From NCBI GenBank assembly GCA_026182355.1, contig JAPFBL010000002.1, positions 1,302,001 through 1,366,000 of the forward strand: DNA of 64,000 nucleotides. The letters are read 5' to 3'. Both the position numbers and the translations under genes were made by a program. The notes beneath the pieces were generated by a model. The model had not been told where the DNA came from. It did no database searches and was given only the letters and a program-made list of their open reading frames with translations. Within the stretch, counting starts at the first letter, position 1. Each line of letters begins with the position of its first letter. Below, in pieces: positions 34,828 through 44,779 of the stretch. Origin of the DNA: Hermatobates lingyangjiaoensis. Taxonomy: Eukaryota > Arthropoda > Insecta > Hemiptera > Hermatobatidae.

Positions 34828-34830
<3 letters not shown>
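34682..34830. mobile_element. Chimeric PLE-terminal fragment (family A joined to family B)
   Basis: The left part AACACGTGAATTAACAATCA ... GACTAAGATCATTTAACCGT matches family A (57650-57720). From GAGTTTGATTTTTTATCC on, it matches family B (ends of 36896-37187, AATCCCGATTAGAGAACACA). The switch is at about 34783 within TTTTTGACTCTGAGTTTGAT. Bounded on both sides by TA tracts. Confidence 0.7.

Positions 34831-34831
<1 letters not shown>

Positions 34832-34877
<46 letters not shown>
34832..34877. repeat. (TA)n microsatellite
   Basis: About 22 TA units, running straight into the left arm of the giant palindrome. Confidence 0.9.
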
Positions 34878-34880
<3 letters not shown>

Positions 34881-34935
34881 CAATATAAACAAAGAAACAT
34901 AGAGAAATCAAAAGAACACACTTACAGTCTCTAAT

Positions 34936-34957
34936 TTTCGGTTTGAACCGTCTTCAG
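34936..34957 (-). ncRNA. Hammerhead-like core, left arm
   Basis: Mirror copy of the motif at 35836-35857: CTGAAGA, hairpin CGGTTCAAACCG, AAA on the minus strand. Confidence 0.45.
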
Positions 34958-35835
34958 GAGAGATAAGAGAGGGAAACCAAGCGCACTGGTTCAGAGACGG
35001 TTGGAGACCAACAGTGTTGCCGCATGCGCGCCCGTTCACAGAAAATAAGGTAGACAGGAATCAATTTATAATTACATTAAATTAATGGAAATGAAAACAA
35101 TAAATAAATAAAAGAAAAAATTGAAAAATTAAGGGAAATTGATACATATTAACGAACAGAGAAATTGATACATAAACAAAAGTACTGACTAAACTATGAT
35201 AGAATAAAATAAAACTAAGAATACAAATAATAATAATAAATGAAATAATTTATTAAAAAAATGTGTGGTAAAATATGAAAGGCAAGGAACTTTTAAACAT
35301 TATCGCTTTAGATTGAGGCCAGGTGCACTGCGCGCACTTAATAGCCAAATATGGGCTTCTTCGGAGGCTCGTAGTGTGAGATCTGCGACAAATACCCCCT
35401 GACTGCAAAGATCTCACACTACGAGCCTCCGAAGAAGCCCATATTTGGCTATTAAGTGCGCGCAGTGCACCTGGCCTCAATCTAAAGCGATAATGTTTAA
35501 AAGTTCCTTGCCTTTCATATTTTACCACACATTTTTTTAATAAATTATTTCATTTATTATTATTATTTGTATTCTTAGTTTTATTTTATTCTATCATAGT
35601 TTAGTCAGTACTTTTGTTTATGTATCAATTTCTCTGTTCGTTAATATGTATCAATTTCCCTTAATTTTTCAATTTTTTCTTTTATTTATTTATTGTTTTC
35701 ATTTCCATTAATTTAATGTAATTATAAATTGATTCCTGTCTACCTTATTTTCTGTGAACGGGCGCGCATGCGGCAACACTGTTGGTCTCCAACCGTCTCT
35801 GAACCAGTGCGCTTGGTTTCCCTCTCTTATCTCTC

Positions 35836-35857
35836 CTGAAGACGGTTCAAACCGAAA
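35836..35857 (+). ncRNA. Hammerhead-like core, right arm
   Basis: CTGAAGA (35836-35842), self-complementary CGGTTCAAACCG, then GAAA completed at 35857. Differs from the CTGANGA...GAAA hammerhead core in no invariant position (N = A is allowed by CUGANGA). Outer stems not proven; the downstream ATTAGAGAC and upstream CTCT could pair as part of an outer stem. Confidence 0.45.
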
Positions 35858-35956
35858 ATTAGAGACTGTAAGTGTGTTCTTTTGATTTCTCTATGTTTCT
35901 TTGTTTATATTGAACTATATTTGTCCGTTTTGGATCGTATTTCCAACGAAAAAAAG

Positions 35957-35977
35957 TATATATATATATATATATAT
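35957..35977. repeat. (TA)n microsatellite
   Basis: About ten TA units between the palindrome and the PLE coding fragment. Confidence 0.85.
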
Positions 35978-36001
35978 GAAGAAATAGACCAACTTTAGAA
36001 A

Positions 36002-36328
36002 ACCAATCTTGTGTACGAGTATACCTGCCCTATTGGAAACTGTGAAGTCCAAAAACACTCGTACATAGGAATGACTTCCACCACCCTGTCTCGTCGTCTA
36101 ATCATGCACCTTGGAGCGGGAGCAATACGAGAACACACAACCAAAATGTACAACCAACAACTCACAAGGAAGATGTTAATAGAAAACACCGTAATGCTCA
36201 AACAATAATAATAATTGTAAATAATTGAAGCACTTCTGATTCTGGAAAACAAACCAGAATTAAACCAACAGCATACAGGGAATACACGGCAACTAAAACT
36301 ACAAGGAAGAACAACCCACCCATCATAA
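36002..36328 (+). pseudogene. Penelope-like element, GIY-YIG endonuclease C-terminal part
   Basis: Frame reads TNLVYEYTCPIGNCEVQKHS, YIGMTSTTLSRRLIMHLGAG, AIREHTTKMYNQQLTRKMLI, ENTVMLKQ. In the same frame, after a cluster of stops in a TAA-repeat (36206-36220), it continues IEALLILENKPELNQQHTGN, TRQLKLQGRTTHPS, stop. This is the PLE endonuclease in order: the CP..NCE zinc-knuckle-like residues, YIG, SRRL, HL.GA..EH, R.MLIENT, EAL.I...KPELN. The YIG signature and SRR arginine are intact; the stop cluster breaks the end. The reverse transcriptase part is absent to the left, where a (TA)n tract and the palindrome intervene. Confidence 0.88.
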
Positions 36329-36460
36329 TTTGTTTTTTAATTTCTCAGAATAATTTATATAATTTTTGAAACCATACTGTAACCAAACTTAACTATAGTG
36401 TAATTTTTCCTTTCTATTATGTTTACATACCTGTTTGGTAGATAACAATATCAGAAAATT

Positions 36461-36487
36461 CTGAAGATGGTTGAAGACAACCGAAAC
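36461..36487 (+). ncRNA. Hammerhead-like core downstream of PLE ORF
   Basis: CTGAAGA (36461-36467), hairpin GGTTG-AAGA-CAACC, GAAAC (36483-36487). It lies 130 bp after the PLE stop codon, where PLE terminal repeats with hammerhead motifs are expected. The core consensus CUGANGA...GAAA is complete and stem II is perfect. Stem I and III and the cleavage site not resolved by eye. Confidence 0.55.
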
Positions 36488-36716
36488 ATGGTAATAATTT
36501 AGGTTAATTTAATTCATCTGTTACATTTAGAATAATTGAAACTTATAATATATAGTGATGTCTAACAGTAGCTCTGCTCATATTATACATGAACTCAACC
36601 TTGAAGAAAGAAAGTTACCTAGGAGATTTGAAAAGCTCAATAAGAAAAAGGTACGTGCAATCAAGGAAATTGATTTTAATACAACTTGTATAAAAGAAGG
36701 TCTGCTTCCTTACCTA

Positions 36717-36718
<2 letters not shown>

Positions 36719-36753
<35 letters not shown>
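36719..36753. repeat. (TA)n microsatellite
   Basis: About 17 TA units. Confidence 0.9.
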
Positions 36754-36755
<2 letters not shown>

Positions 36756-36785
36756 TGTACTTCGCTAGCAGTCCTTCTTTTATAC

Positions 36786-36849
36786 ATGATTGGTTATACA
36801 CGACTGAAGATCATCGACCGACAATATTCAGTCGTGTATAACCAATCAT
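36786..36849. repeat. Perfect 23-bp hairpin between TA tracts
   Basis: Arms 36786-36808 and 36827-36849 (ATGATTGGTTATACACGACT plus GAA) are exact inverse copies around an 18-bp loop. The segment CTGAAGATCATCGACCGACA recalls the start of a hammerhead-like core. (TA)n tracts lie on both sides. Confidence 0.8.
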
Positions 36850-36868
36850 ATATATATATATATATATC
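36850..36868. repeat. (TA)n microsatellite
   Basis: About nine TA units after the hairpin. Confidence 0.85.
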
Positions 36869-36895
36869 AGATTCAATAATATATCGACCGTTTTT

Positions 36896-37182
36896 ATAGA
36901 ATAGGTGTGTTCTCTAATCGGAATTGGGTCAATTTTCTAGGATAAAAAAATCAAACTCTCGTTGCCAACGTTTCGGTTTTATTTAAAACCTTTTTCATAG
37001 GCAGAAGTAAGAATTTTGTAACTAAGAAAATGAAATTTACATTATTTAAAGGAACAAAAATGTAAATTTCATTTTCTTAGTTAAAAAATTCTTACTTCTG
37101 CCTATGAAAAAGGTTTATTTGGCAACGAGAGTTTGATTTTTTATCCTAGAAAATTGATCGAATCCCGATTAGAGAACACACC

Positions 37183-37187
<5 letters not shown>
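36896..37187. repeat. Foldback of PLE terminal repeat, family B
   Basis: Left arm about 36896-37038 and right arm about 37052-37187: AATAGGTGTGTTCTCTAATC ends, TCAAACTCTCGTTGCCAACG, GGTTTTATTTAAAACC, CATAGGCAGAAGTAAGAATT, then CATTTTCTTAGTT inner. Read outward, the left arm has CTATGAAAAAGGTTTTAAAT, AAAACCGAAACGTTGGCAAC, i.e. a perfect GGTTTT/AAAACC stem followed by GAAAC. The right arm lacks the stem-GAAACG stretch. Other copies at 37274-37400 and 59243-59446. Confidence 0.8.

Positions 37188-37227
<40 letters not shown>
37184..37227. repeat. (TA)n microsatellite
   Basis: About 22 TA units right at the border of the family-B foldback. Confidence 0.9.
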
Positions 37228-37228
<1 letters not shown>

Positions 37229-37273
37229 TGTATATTTACAGTCTAGTCGAAGCTTTTGTCCGGTTAACATAGT

Positions 37274-37400
37274 TGTTCCTTTAAATAATGTAAATTTCAT
37301 TTTCTTAGTTACAAAATTCTTACTTCTGCCTATGAAAAGGTTTTAAATAAAACCGAAACGTCAGCAACGAGAGTTGATTTTTTACCCTCTATCCTATGTC
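37274..37400 (+). mobile_element. PLE terminal repeat, family B, single copy
   Basis: GTTCCTTTAAATAATGTAAA, TTCATTTTCTTAGTTACAAA, TTCTGCCTATGAAAAGGTTT, TAAATAAAACCGAAACGTCA repeats one arm of the preceding foldback with few changes, in direct orientation, then diverges. Confidence 0.75.
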
Positions 37401-39329
37401 ATCGGTAAAACGAACATAGAAAATAGGAAGAATGTGTACGAAGTTTAGCCATGAAAAAGTTGCCAAAAGAGAGACATTCTTCTTCTCACTGCCGTAACTT
37501 TAATCTGAAGATGGAATTGGCCATCAAACTGAAAGAAGTTATGTTACAGAACAAAGTCAGGAAGGCAACAAACAAAAATGTTGGTGGAAGGTGGGTGAGG
37601 TAAAGGTCTCATGCACAAAAATCCACGCGATGCCTGAAACCTTTACCACGATCAATAGCAGAATACAAAGACTTTACAGTTTTGAGTTTACTTCTTCCTC
37701 TTTTCTATAACCAGTTCATCGATGACATCTTCTCATTTGTGAAAAAATTTAGACTACATGCTACAGCTTGCTTCACCACTATGCTTACTGGTAAATGTAA
37801 CAACTTTGGGTTGAAAAACATTTTGAAATATAAAATACATTATTGTCTTTGCATATTATCTTTTTCTGCTATACAAATGAATCGATGCACTGGAATTTTA
37901 ATTGTTGGTTTTTAGACATAACGAGGGCAAGTACAATAATGAAAATAAAATACTTAATGTTGAAAACTTGCTCCATTAAGGTTCTTACCAAGCGCATGCG
38001 ACGGGTCCCAGTTAGTGTCTGAATATACTAATGGAGTGTGTTACAACCAGAAGGGCATATTATAGACCTGTAAGCAAGCAAAGTAGTGATACATAAGAGA
38101 CGGAGGTATGCTTTATAGGGGTTAGACGGAAATTTTTATTTAAGATTTGAAATTCTCTCATTAAGTGCTTTCCCGAAGTCCTGGCTAACTACTCCGACAG
38201 ACTTCGAAAAGCTGTTGCTACCGTGTCAATAACAAATTAATCTCTATTGAACTTTCCAAGACTGATGTTAATAAAACAACAGAAATTATTTTTAATTCAT
38301 GTAGACTCTTCTTAATGATAAAACTAAATAATGATTAATCTTAACCATTTACTAATAATCTTTTCTTGAACTAATCTTTGGTGAGTTAAAAATTCATCGA
38401 ATGATTTAAAAGATTACTATGGGGAATTAAACTGGGGATAAAACTCGTCCATACTGTATTTAGGCAGCTAATCGTGTTTGAAGACCTTCACAGGTTACCC
38501 AATGTAGCGGAAATTCCAATGCATGTATACAACTTCATAGACAAAAAGCATTATTTTTCTCGTCAAATGTTTTATCAAACATGTTTTAAATTACTCTCAT
38601 TATAAAACAGTAGCATTAATAATGCTCACAAAGGTTGAATGCCAACAAGTGATTGACGAAAATATAAAACAAGCTCTTTGTAATGTTTTGTCTATTTTAG
38701 GCGCACTCCAAGAAGAACCATATAATTTATTTTTAATGTTTAGCAATTCTGTCAAGTCTCCTTTGCTTCAATTGCAAAGAATAGATCACAAATTATATTT
38801 AATTAATCAAAACATACTTGGTTTTGGCTGATGGAAGAATTTTTAAGTTATATATTGTATCAACATTTCAATAATTATATTACATTAATAAAAGTAGTTA
38901 CTTGACTGTAAGTTATTTACATTAAGGTGGAGGATTTATAAATAAAAATGAGTATGCAAGATCCCAGATACTTAGAAACAATGATACGATTCATTTTCTT
39001 CTTTACGCCTGGTTAGTTAACTGGCTCAAAAGTTAAATATTTTAATTAGGTGCAGGACATGTGACCAATTAATAGAGATTGGTATGCAATGTTACGGTCA
39101 CTTAACAGAGTCAACACATTCTTCTGAACATGCCATAAAGAACTCCAACGATTCCAAATGAAGGATGAAAAAGAAACTTATAAATACTATGGAAAACATG
39201 ATGGGACGATTAGAGGGATGGAAGAGAGGTGAGGTCGGTCGAAGTGTCAAACAGAGTGTGTTTGAAGGTGGGAGGAATATAAAAGGGAGAGATTTCGTTT
39301 GAAGTGGACGAGATGAAGACGGCATAGTT
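37401..39329. other. No certain gene; possible PLE coding debris
   Basis: The plus frame near 37705 reads NQFIDDIFSFVKKF, which resembles the YxDDIF catalytic box of PLE reverse transcriptase, and it lies next to PLE termini. The surroundings do not extend the similarity, so this is only suggestive. The rest is AT-rich. Confidence 0.3.
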
Positions 39330-39420
39330 ATTGATGGAGGGAGAGGGAGCCGGGAATGCTCCCTCGCTTTGGCGGACAGAGATGAAAGAGCCGCAGCCCT
39401 TGAGCCGCTAATGATTTACG
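39330..39420. promoter_or_regulatory. GC-rich non-coding islet
   Basis: GAGGGAGCCGGGAATGCTCC, CTCGCTTTGGCGGACAGAG, GAGCCGCAGCCCTTGAGCCG then TAATGATTTACG. Composition stands out sharply. No frame or repeat match. Confidence 0.25.
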
Positions 39421-40089
39421 TAAGGAAAGACAACTAATACAACTTTAAGCCAACTTGTCCACAAAATATCAAAGCCAGCTTTTTTGGAGATTCAAACAAA
39501 CAAAACTGCTTCTTTTAGCACTCTCACTCTGTTCTGTTTTTCTTAGTTAAGTCTATTTATAAGTTGAAGGAAAACTTTTAAAATATAAAATTTTGATCTT
39601 AAAATCACGAAGTGAATATCTTGAAAACATTGCAGTTTAATATTTTGAAAGTTGTTCATATAGTTAAATTATATTAGTTTTATGAGTTAAAGGTTTATAA
39701 AAGGGATAAACAGTTAGTAAACTAAGAGGAATCAGAGTGGTGAAATGCAACACATATTGAAAACCGACTAGAGGTACAACACAGGCAGGTTAGACCATAG
39801 TGCCTAGGGGCACAAACAAGATTACTTAGCCTATTTGAAAACATCTCTTCTATTTACAGAACTGAATACATGTACATTATATAACAATTGAAGTCAAATC
39901 AGTGACTTCAAATATTATTTGTGAATATTTTTAAAATATGCAAAAATCACAATTCAATGCTCAGGCTTCCCCACAGCGCTAGGTCCAGCTTCACTTAAAA
40001 GAAAAAGTGCAGAAAACAGAGTATTTGAGTCACATTGCTACTTCACGTCTTCGTACCCATGTAGCTAAAGAGGTAAGTTATATGCGAAA

Positions 40090-40450
40090 TAGATGTTATA
40101 CGCTAATAGTTGGCGGCGCAGGTCAGTTTGCGAAGGTGGACACGTGTCCAGCGTAGGAGAGCCTGGCACCCCCTTATTATAAATAAGTTAGCTGACAGCT
40201 CGCTCCGCTGCTCCCTGCTTCTGGAACTCATCCAATCAGCCTGACTAATGAGCTATTCCCAATCCTTACCATTCTCCGCCAGACTACCAGGTACTCCACC
40301 GTCCGGCGCTATCCGAATTTCGGGCGCCTCGACTTATTTATAAATGGACTAACAAAGGCGTTCACTCGCCCATTCCTCCCTAATTAAAGGTTTTCTAGCG
40401 CCACGTCTCTTGAGCGCCTCCCGTCTCTCTAAAATATTTCGATTAGCTCC
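40090..40450. promoter_or_regulatory. GC-richer conserved-looking non-coding block
   Basis: About 360 bp with homeodomain-type cores (CTAATGAG, CCCTAATTAAAGG, GATTAGC), E-box-like CACGTGT, CCAATCAG and repeated GGCGC/CGCC words. No ORF, no repeat copies in the window. Composition and density of such words resemble an enhancer or conserved non-coding element; this is inference. Confidence 0.35.
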
Positions 40451-43029
40451 GATTAACGTCTTTCTCGTTAAAACACTGATTTACTGGATAGTAATTTAAA
40501 CTATATACTTGTTTTTATTTATATTCTGAAGCTGACATTCTCTAAGCATTGTTTTTACCAAAATAGATTGAATCTACTTCTACACAGAAGGGAGGTTCAG
40601 GCAATTTTGAACAATAGTGACATCGGCTTGCTTCCTGATAGTACTTGAGATCTACTATTTACTTGTAGTAAAGAATTCTTTCTTCCGTTTACCAAATTCC
40701 ATACACATTAAAATCACCAAGCCTTCTGTAACATGGCTTCCTAGAAACTGCTGTGTTGTGTGAAGTTGTGAATGTTATTATTACTAAACTGAATGCTCAA
40801 TTTTCATCGGACTAATGAACACCACTACCATATATTTCCTATTGTGCTTCGCTTTTCCTTCTACATTCAAATTTAGATTTAAGTTCATTATGAGCTTCTT
40901 AGTTTTCCTTAGAAAATTATCTCTCACTTTTTTGGTTTTATGTTATGATATGTTTTGGCAAATATCATCTTGAAAGAGATTGCATCGCATTCACATAGAA
41001 GCTTTTCAAAGGTTTCCGTCTCTTCCAGACATTCATCTGCACTGTTCCTATGATGTTAACTGTAGCTTGAATAAGTAGTACTTAAGAATATAATGCTTGG
41101 TTAGATATTCCATATATATTTTTAAAAGCTTCTTTGAAGATTTATTATATTCTTTACAAATTTAGTTTCACTTGGAATAATCTTTTTAGACTAAATTAGA
41201 TCCGGTTGCTGTAGCCAACTTTTATCTCCTTCCTCCTCCATCAATTCATCAATTGCATCAGTGAGAAAACTGGGTTATGTTGTGCAAAAAGTATCCGGAC
41301 CGTTGAAAATTTGTTTGGTTCAGGCCCTTTTCCAACCGGTGTACTGACTTATTCCCTGTATTCCCGATTTCCAGGTACATAGATAAGAGGGAAGTAATTT
41401 TTACTGGTTTTATCATAATTTGTTTACCCGTCAGTGTACCAGACAAGAGAGTCTGTTTTTAAAATCAGGAATGTGTCAATACAGGCGGTCATTTGTAATC
41501 ATTTTGACACCAATTTTTTTTTGGTGTTAAAGACCATTGATCTGGCAACAAATGAGCTAAAGTTTAATTTTAAATTTCTTCTAAATGTCTGAATTTATTA
41601 CCTGCCATAGAGCCATTACAATTCGCACCAGCCTCAATAGACTGTAAATTGTTTTTTTTTCTTCCTAAAATTAAATAGAAAATATATAATAATACACAAC
41701 ATTTCGTTATTTCATTAATAAAAGTTCTATTAGGGTCACCCATGTAATTGTTACAAAAAAATATTCAGTTATACTGTCAAAGGTGCTATTTTTGAGTATA
41801 ATTTAATTATGTTCCGTTAAGCAGTGTGAAGACCACAAACTTTGGATACATACTCACCCACACACAAACATCATGGAAAAAACTTCATAAAACGACTTTG
41901 GGACTTCAAAACATGTAATTCCGTTATAATCTCGAGACCGAATTCGTTCAACAATCCCTACACTTTACTTATAGAAAAGAAAAAAAAAACAGAACTCAAG
42001 GTGAATATTATGTCTGAATTTTAACAAAAGTGGATTATTTTAGAAACAGCTGTTCTTTTCCCATGAGTAACGGGCCCATGGATCAGGAAGCAAAAATGTT
42101 TCTGGCTTATAGTCAACCCTTTCAGTATGAATGACTTGAAGAACAAGAAGTGCCTCAAGTAAAATTCGTTACAGTCATGAATAATTTTAAAAGCATAATC
42201 TGAGTTTACTGAAATAGTAATTGAGAAATTTTATTAAAAATTATGATAAATTCCCAGTTGAATTGCATGTTCCTACAAGAACTTTTTCCCATTCACTTTT
42301 CCCAAGCTGAACGCTTTTTGTGGTTGTGCTGATGTTGTCCGATGAAGTACAAATATAACTTGGATGAATATTTTGGATGTCAATATTAAAAAAGAGATTT
42401 CGTAATATATTGTTATAAGAAAATTTACAATACCAGTCGTTACATTCAAATAAAAAGTATAATGAAATTAAGATCAAATGTTATAAAATAATCCAGTATA
42501 AATGTTTGACCAAGTTATCTACCTATGTTTTTCCAAAAAACTGAGACTCATTGATACAGGGTTAAGAGCACTATCTTAAAGAAAGAATATAATTCCTTTG
42601 AAAGAAAACAATTGGATTGATTTTGGACTCTAAATTACAATACAACTTAAACATAGAAATAAAAAAGAAATTAATTTTTATATATGTATAACGCATATTT
42701 TGCAAATAATACTCAATATTTTATGCAAATTGTTTGTTGCTTCCCGAAAATTGGCACAATGATTTTGTAATCTGTTACTAATTATATTGGTTTACTGAAA
42801 GAGTTGTGTCTTATTCTTCAATCCTTACTTAATTGAAGAATATGTACTTAATTGAATCCTTATTCAATTCCTTATTATTAATTAGAGTTCGACTAAACGT
42901 AGGAAAACATTTCGAATGAGTTTTGATTAAGAGGTCTGAAACAAAGGTCAACTGAGTCGTGTGTATACTGGGACATTGATTCTAACTGGTATTGACATTG
43001 TGGAATAGCATTAGGGAAATAAAAGTTTC
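40451..43029. other. AT-rich DNA, no host gene recognised
   Basis: Apart from the possible RNase H remnant at 41.3-41.5 kb, nothing identifiable; short open frames at 41842 and 42241 lack recognisable domains. Confidence 0.5.
41258..41465 (-). pseudogene. Possible remnant of a retroelement RNase H domain
   Basis: The minus strand reads DSLVWYTDG (about 41434-41460), the usual first catalytic-Asp box of Jockey/R1-type RNase H domains, then a stop. Later comes VPGN, loosely like VPGH. A different minus frame stays open for 62 codons. Too short and decayed to be sure. Confidence 0.3.
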
Positions 43030-43290
43030 CCAGAGGTACTTGCTCGGATACAAGAAATTCGCTTCAATGGGCATTTCGTGCGGACAAGGCGATGAATATT
43101 CAGGTGTCTAGTGATTCAAAGCCGAGGCGGGCAGGTCAATGAATCTCCGGCGGTGCATTGTTTAACAGACCTCACCGTCCACTCGGCACCTCTCAATCAC
43201 TGTCCTAGTGCTTGGACTCCCACGACCAACAACCTCACTCAATTCTGCCACTGAACATGTCAACCATGACCCTACTTAAGCGGAGTCACA
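43030..43290. promoter_or_regulatory. GC-richer non-coding block
   Basis: Contains TTTCGTGCGGACAAGGCGAT, GCCGAGGCGGGCAGGTCAAT, CTCCGGCGGTGCATTG. No open frame and no second copy in the window. Regulatory role only inferred from composition. Confidence 0.25.
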
Positions 43291-44394
43291 TGTGACTCTC
43301 AAAATATCTAACAGCAATGTTTGTTATCATTTGTAATCACAAGTTATTAAATATTACTTATGGTATTATCTCACAAATACTCCTCATCAAATTGGAATTT
43401 ATATGTTTCAAGGTAAAAAAAATCAGGTAAAAGAGTTAAAGAGGGTAAAACAAACGTGTCCCACATACAACACTCCTAAACAATTACGATGGAGGGTAAT
43501 CACCGAGACCAAGGTTAAACTGAAACTGAAAACACTATTTTGAACCTCTCAGTGAACATAATGTCACATCGATATTTACAGTCGAAATTATACTCAACGC
43601 TTTAATTCAATAGTAACGTTAACAGTTTCTGATCATTAAAAATACTTATTTAATTCAACAGATTAATTAATTTTCACCATTCATAAGTATTTGAAATAGC
43701 ACCATAAATAAACCAGTAAATATAAAAAATGACTTACTTCTCCAAAAAAGTAACATTAATAGTATATAAAACATGCATAGATTTATAGAAGAGGATTGTC
43801 TTTATAAAAAGTCAAAATTAAACCCGTCTTACGTTAATATGAATTGCAAACTACTATTCATGTTAAGTCATTCATATGCATATTTACAATATTCTATAAT
43901 TGACGATACCTGCCCATGACCAGACAACATAAATATTATGGAGAAGTATGCTATGTGTATGCTCATACTTCAGCTTAGTATGATCCATAATTAGTTAAAC
44001 ATTTCATGTTTAATAATTTGATTCATATCTACGATATGAAGTTTCATATTTTTATTTTAAGCAGTTTAATTTTTTTTAAATAAATTTATCCTCAATAATT
44101 TCTCTTGTTCTATTCAGATGAAAACAATTTCAGTTATTATGAGCCAATTCAACAAACAGAGTATTTTGAGCATATATGTCAGATATAATGTATTTTGTAT
44201 GTTTTAAAAAAACCCTATTGTTTTTGGGTAATGCTGAAGCTTAGGATAGGTAATTTTTCGTTCTTTATTTAGCAATCGTTTAAAGAGTTTAAACATGTTT
44301 GGCAAATCATACCTAAAAGCAATAGAAGAAGGAATATTTTTCAAAGAATAATTATTCGGTCCATTAAAGAACTTAGAACTAATGTAGTTTTTAG

Positions 44395-44640
44395 GAACGA
44401 CTAAATATGTAATGTTTGAATAATGTTAATTTTGGTTGATAGTTTAATTTTAACAAATTCCGATTCACTTGAATTGTGTCGTAGAGCTCTTAATATAGGA
44501 AAAACATAATGTGTATACCAATATTTGAAAAAAAAATCATCAAATAATTATTATACATCTTTCTGTATCTATGCCATGTTGGTTGGTTTACTAGTTAAAT
44601 AATCTTTCTGTAAATAAATACCATATGAATAATATGGTAT
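44395..44640 (+). repeat. Dispersed repeat, third copy
   Basis: GATAGTTTAATTTTAACAAA, TTCCGATTCACTTGAATTG and the later CATGTTGGTTGGTTTACTAG parts match the family at 11890-12460 and 55725-55930 with substantial divergence. Confidence 0.45.
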
Positions 44641-44779
44641 TCATTTTTTATATACAATAATATACCATTTATATTCCATAAGAGTAATATAGAATTTATT
44701 TTAAAGCAAAAAATTAATACTTGTTTTTTTTATACGGAACATTACATCTTTAATTACTGATAGCATTTTAGAATTTGTG

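Larger units (their letters stand above)
34873..35920. repeat. Giant near-perfect palindrome, 512-bp arms (PLE terminal family D)
   Basis: Arms 34873-35384 and 35409-35920 pair without any gap (coordinate sum constant at 70793), and every segment I compared is identical. The spacer is only 24 bp. Each arm holds, from outside in: the family-D terminal repeat (GTTCAATATAAAC, GACGGTTCAAACCGAAAA, CTCTCTTATCTCTCC); a unique AT-rich body with GCATGCGCGCCCGTTCAC; and an inner block ATATGGGCTTCTTCGGAGGC. The family-D part is related to the foldback at 29753-30016 but longer. Identity of the arms means very recent origin, gene conversion, or an assembly/read artefact. Confidence 0.9.

Noticed and set aside
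35253..35528. 91-codon minus frame at the palindrome centre
   Set aside because: The frame is a by-product of the palindrome (the same bases inverted) and has no domain.
37682..37915. Plus frame with FIDDIF, resembling a reverse-transcriptase active site
   Set aside because: Only a few residues agree and the neighbouring RT motifs are not seen; mentioned as a weak hint only.
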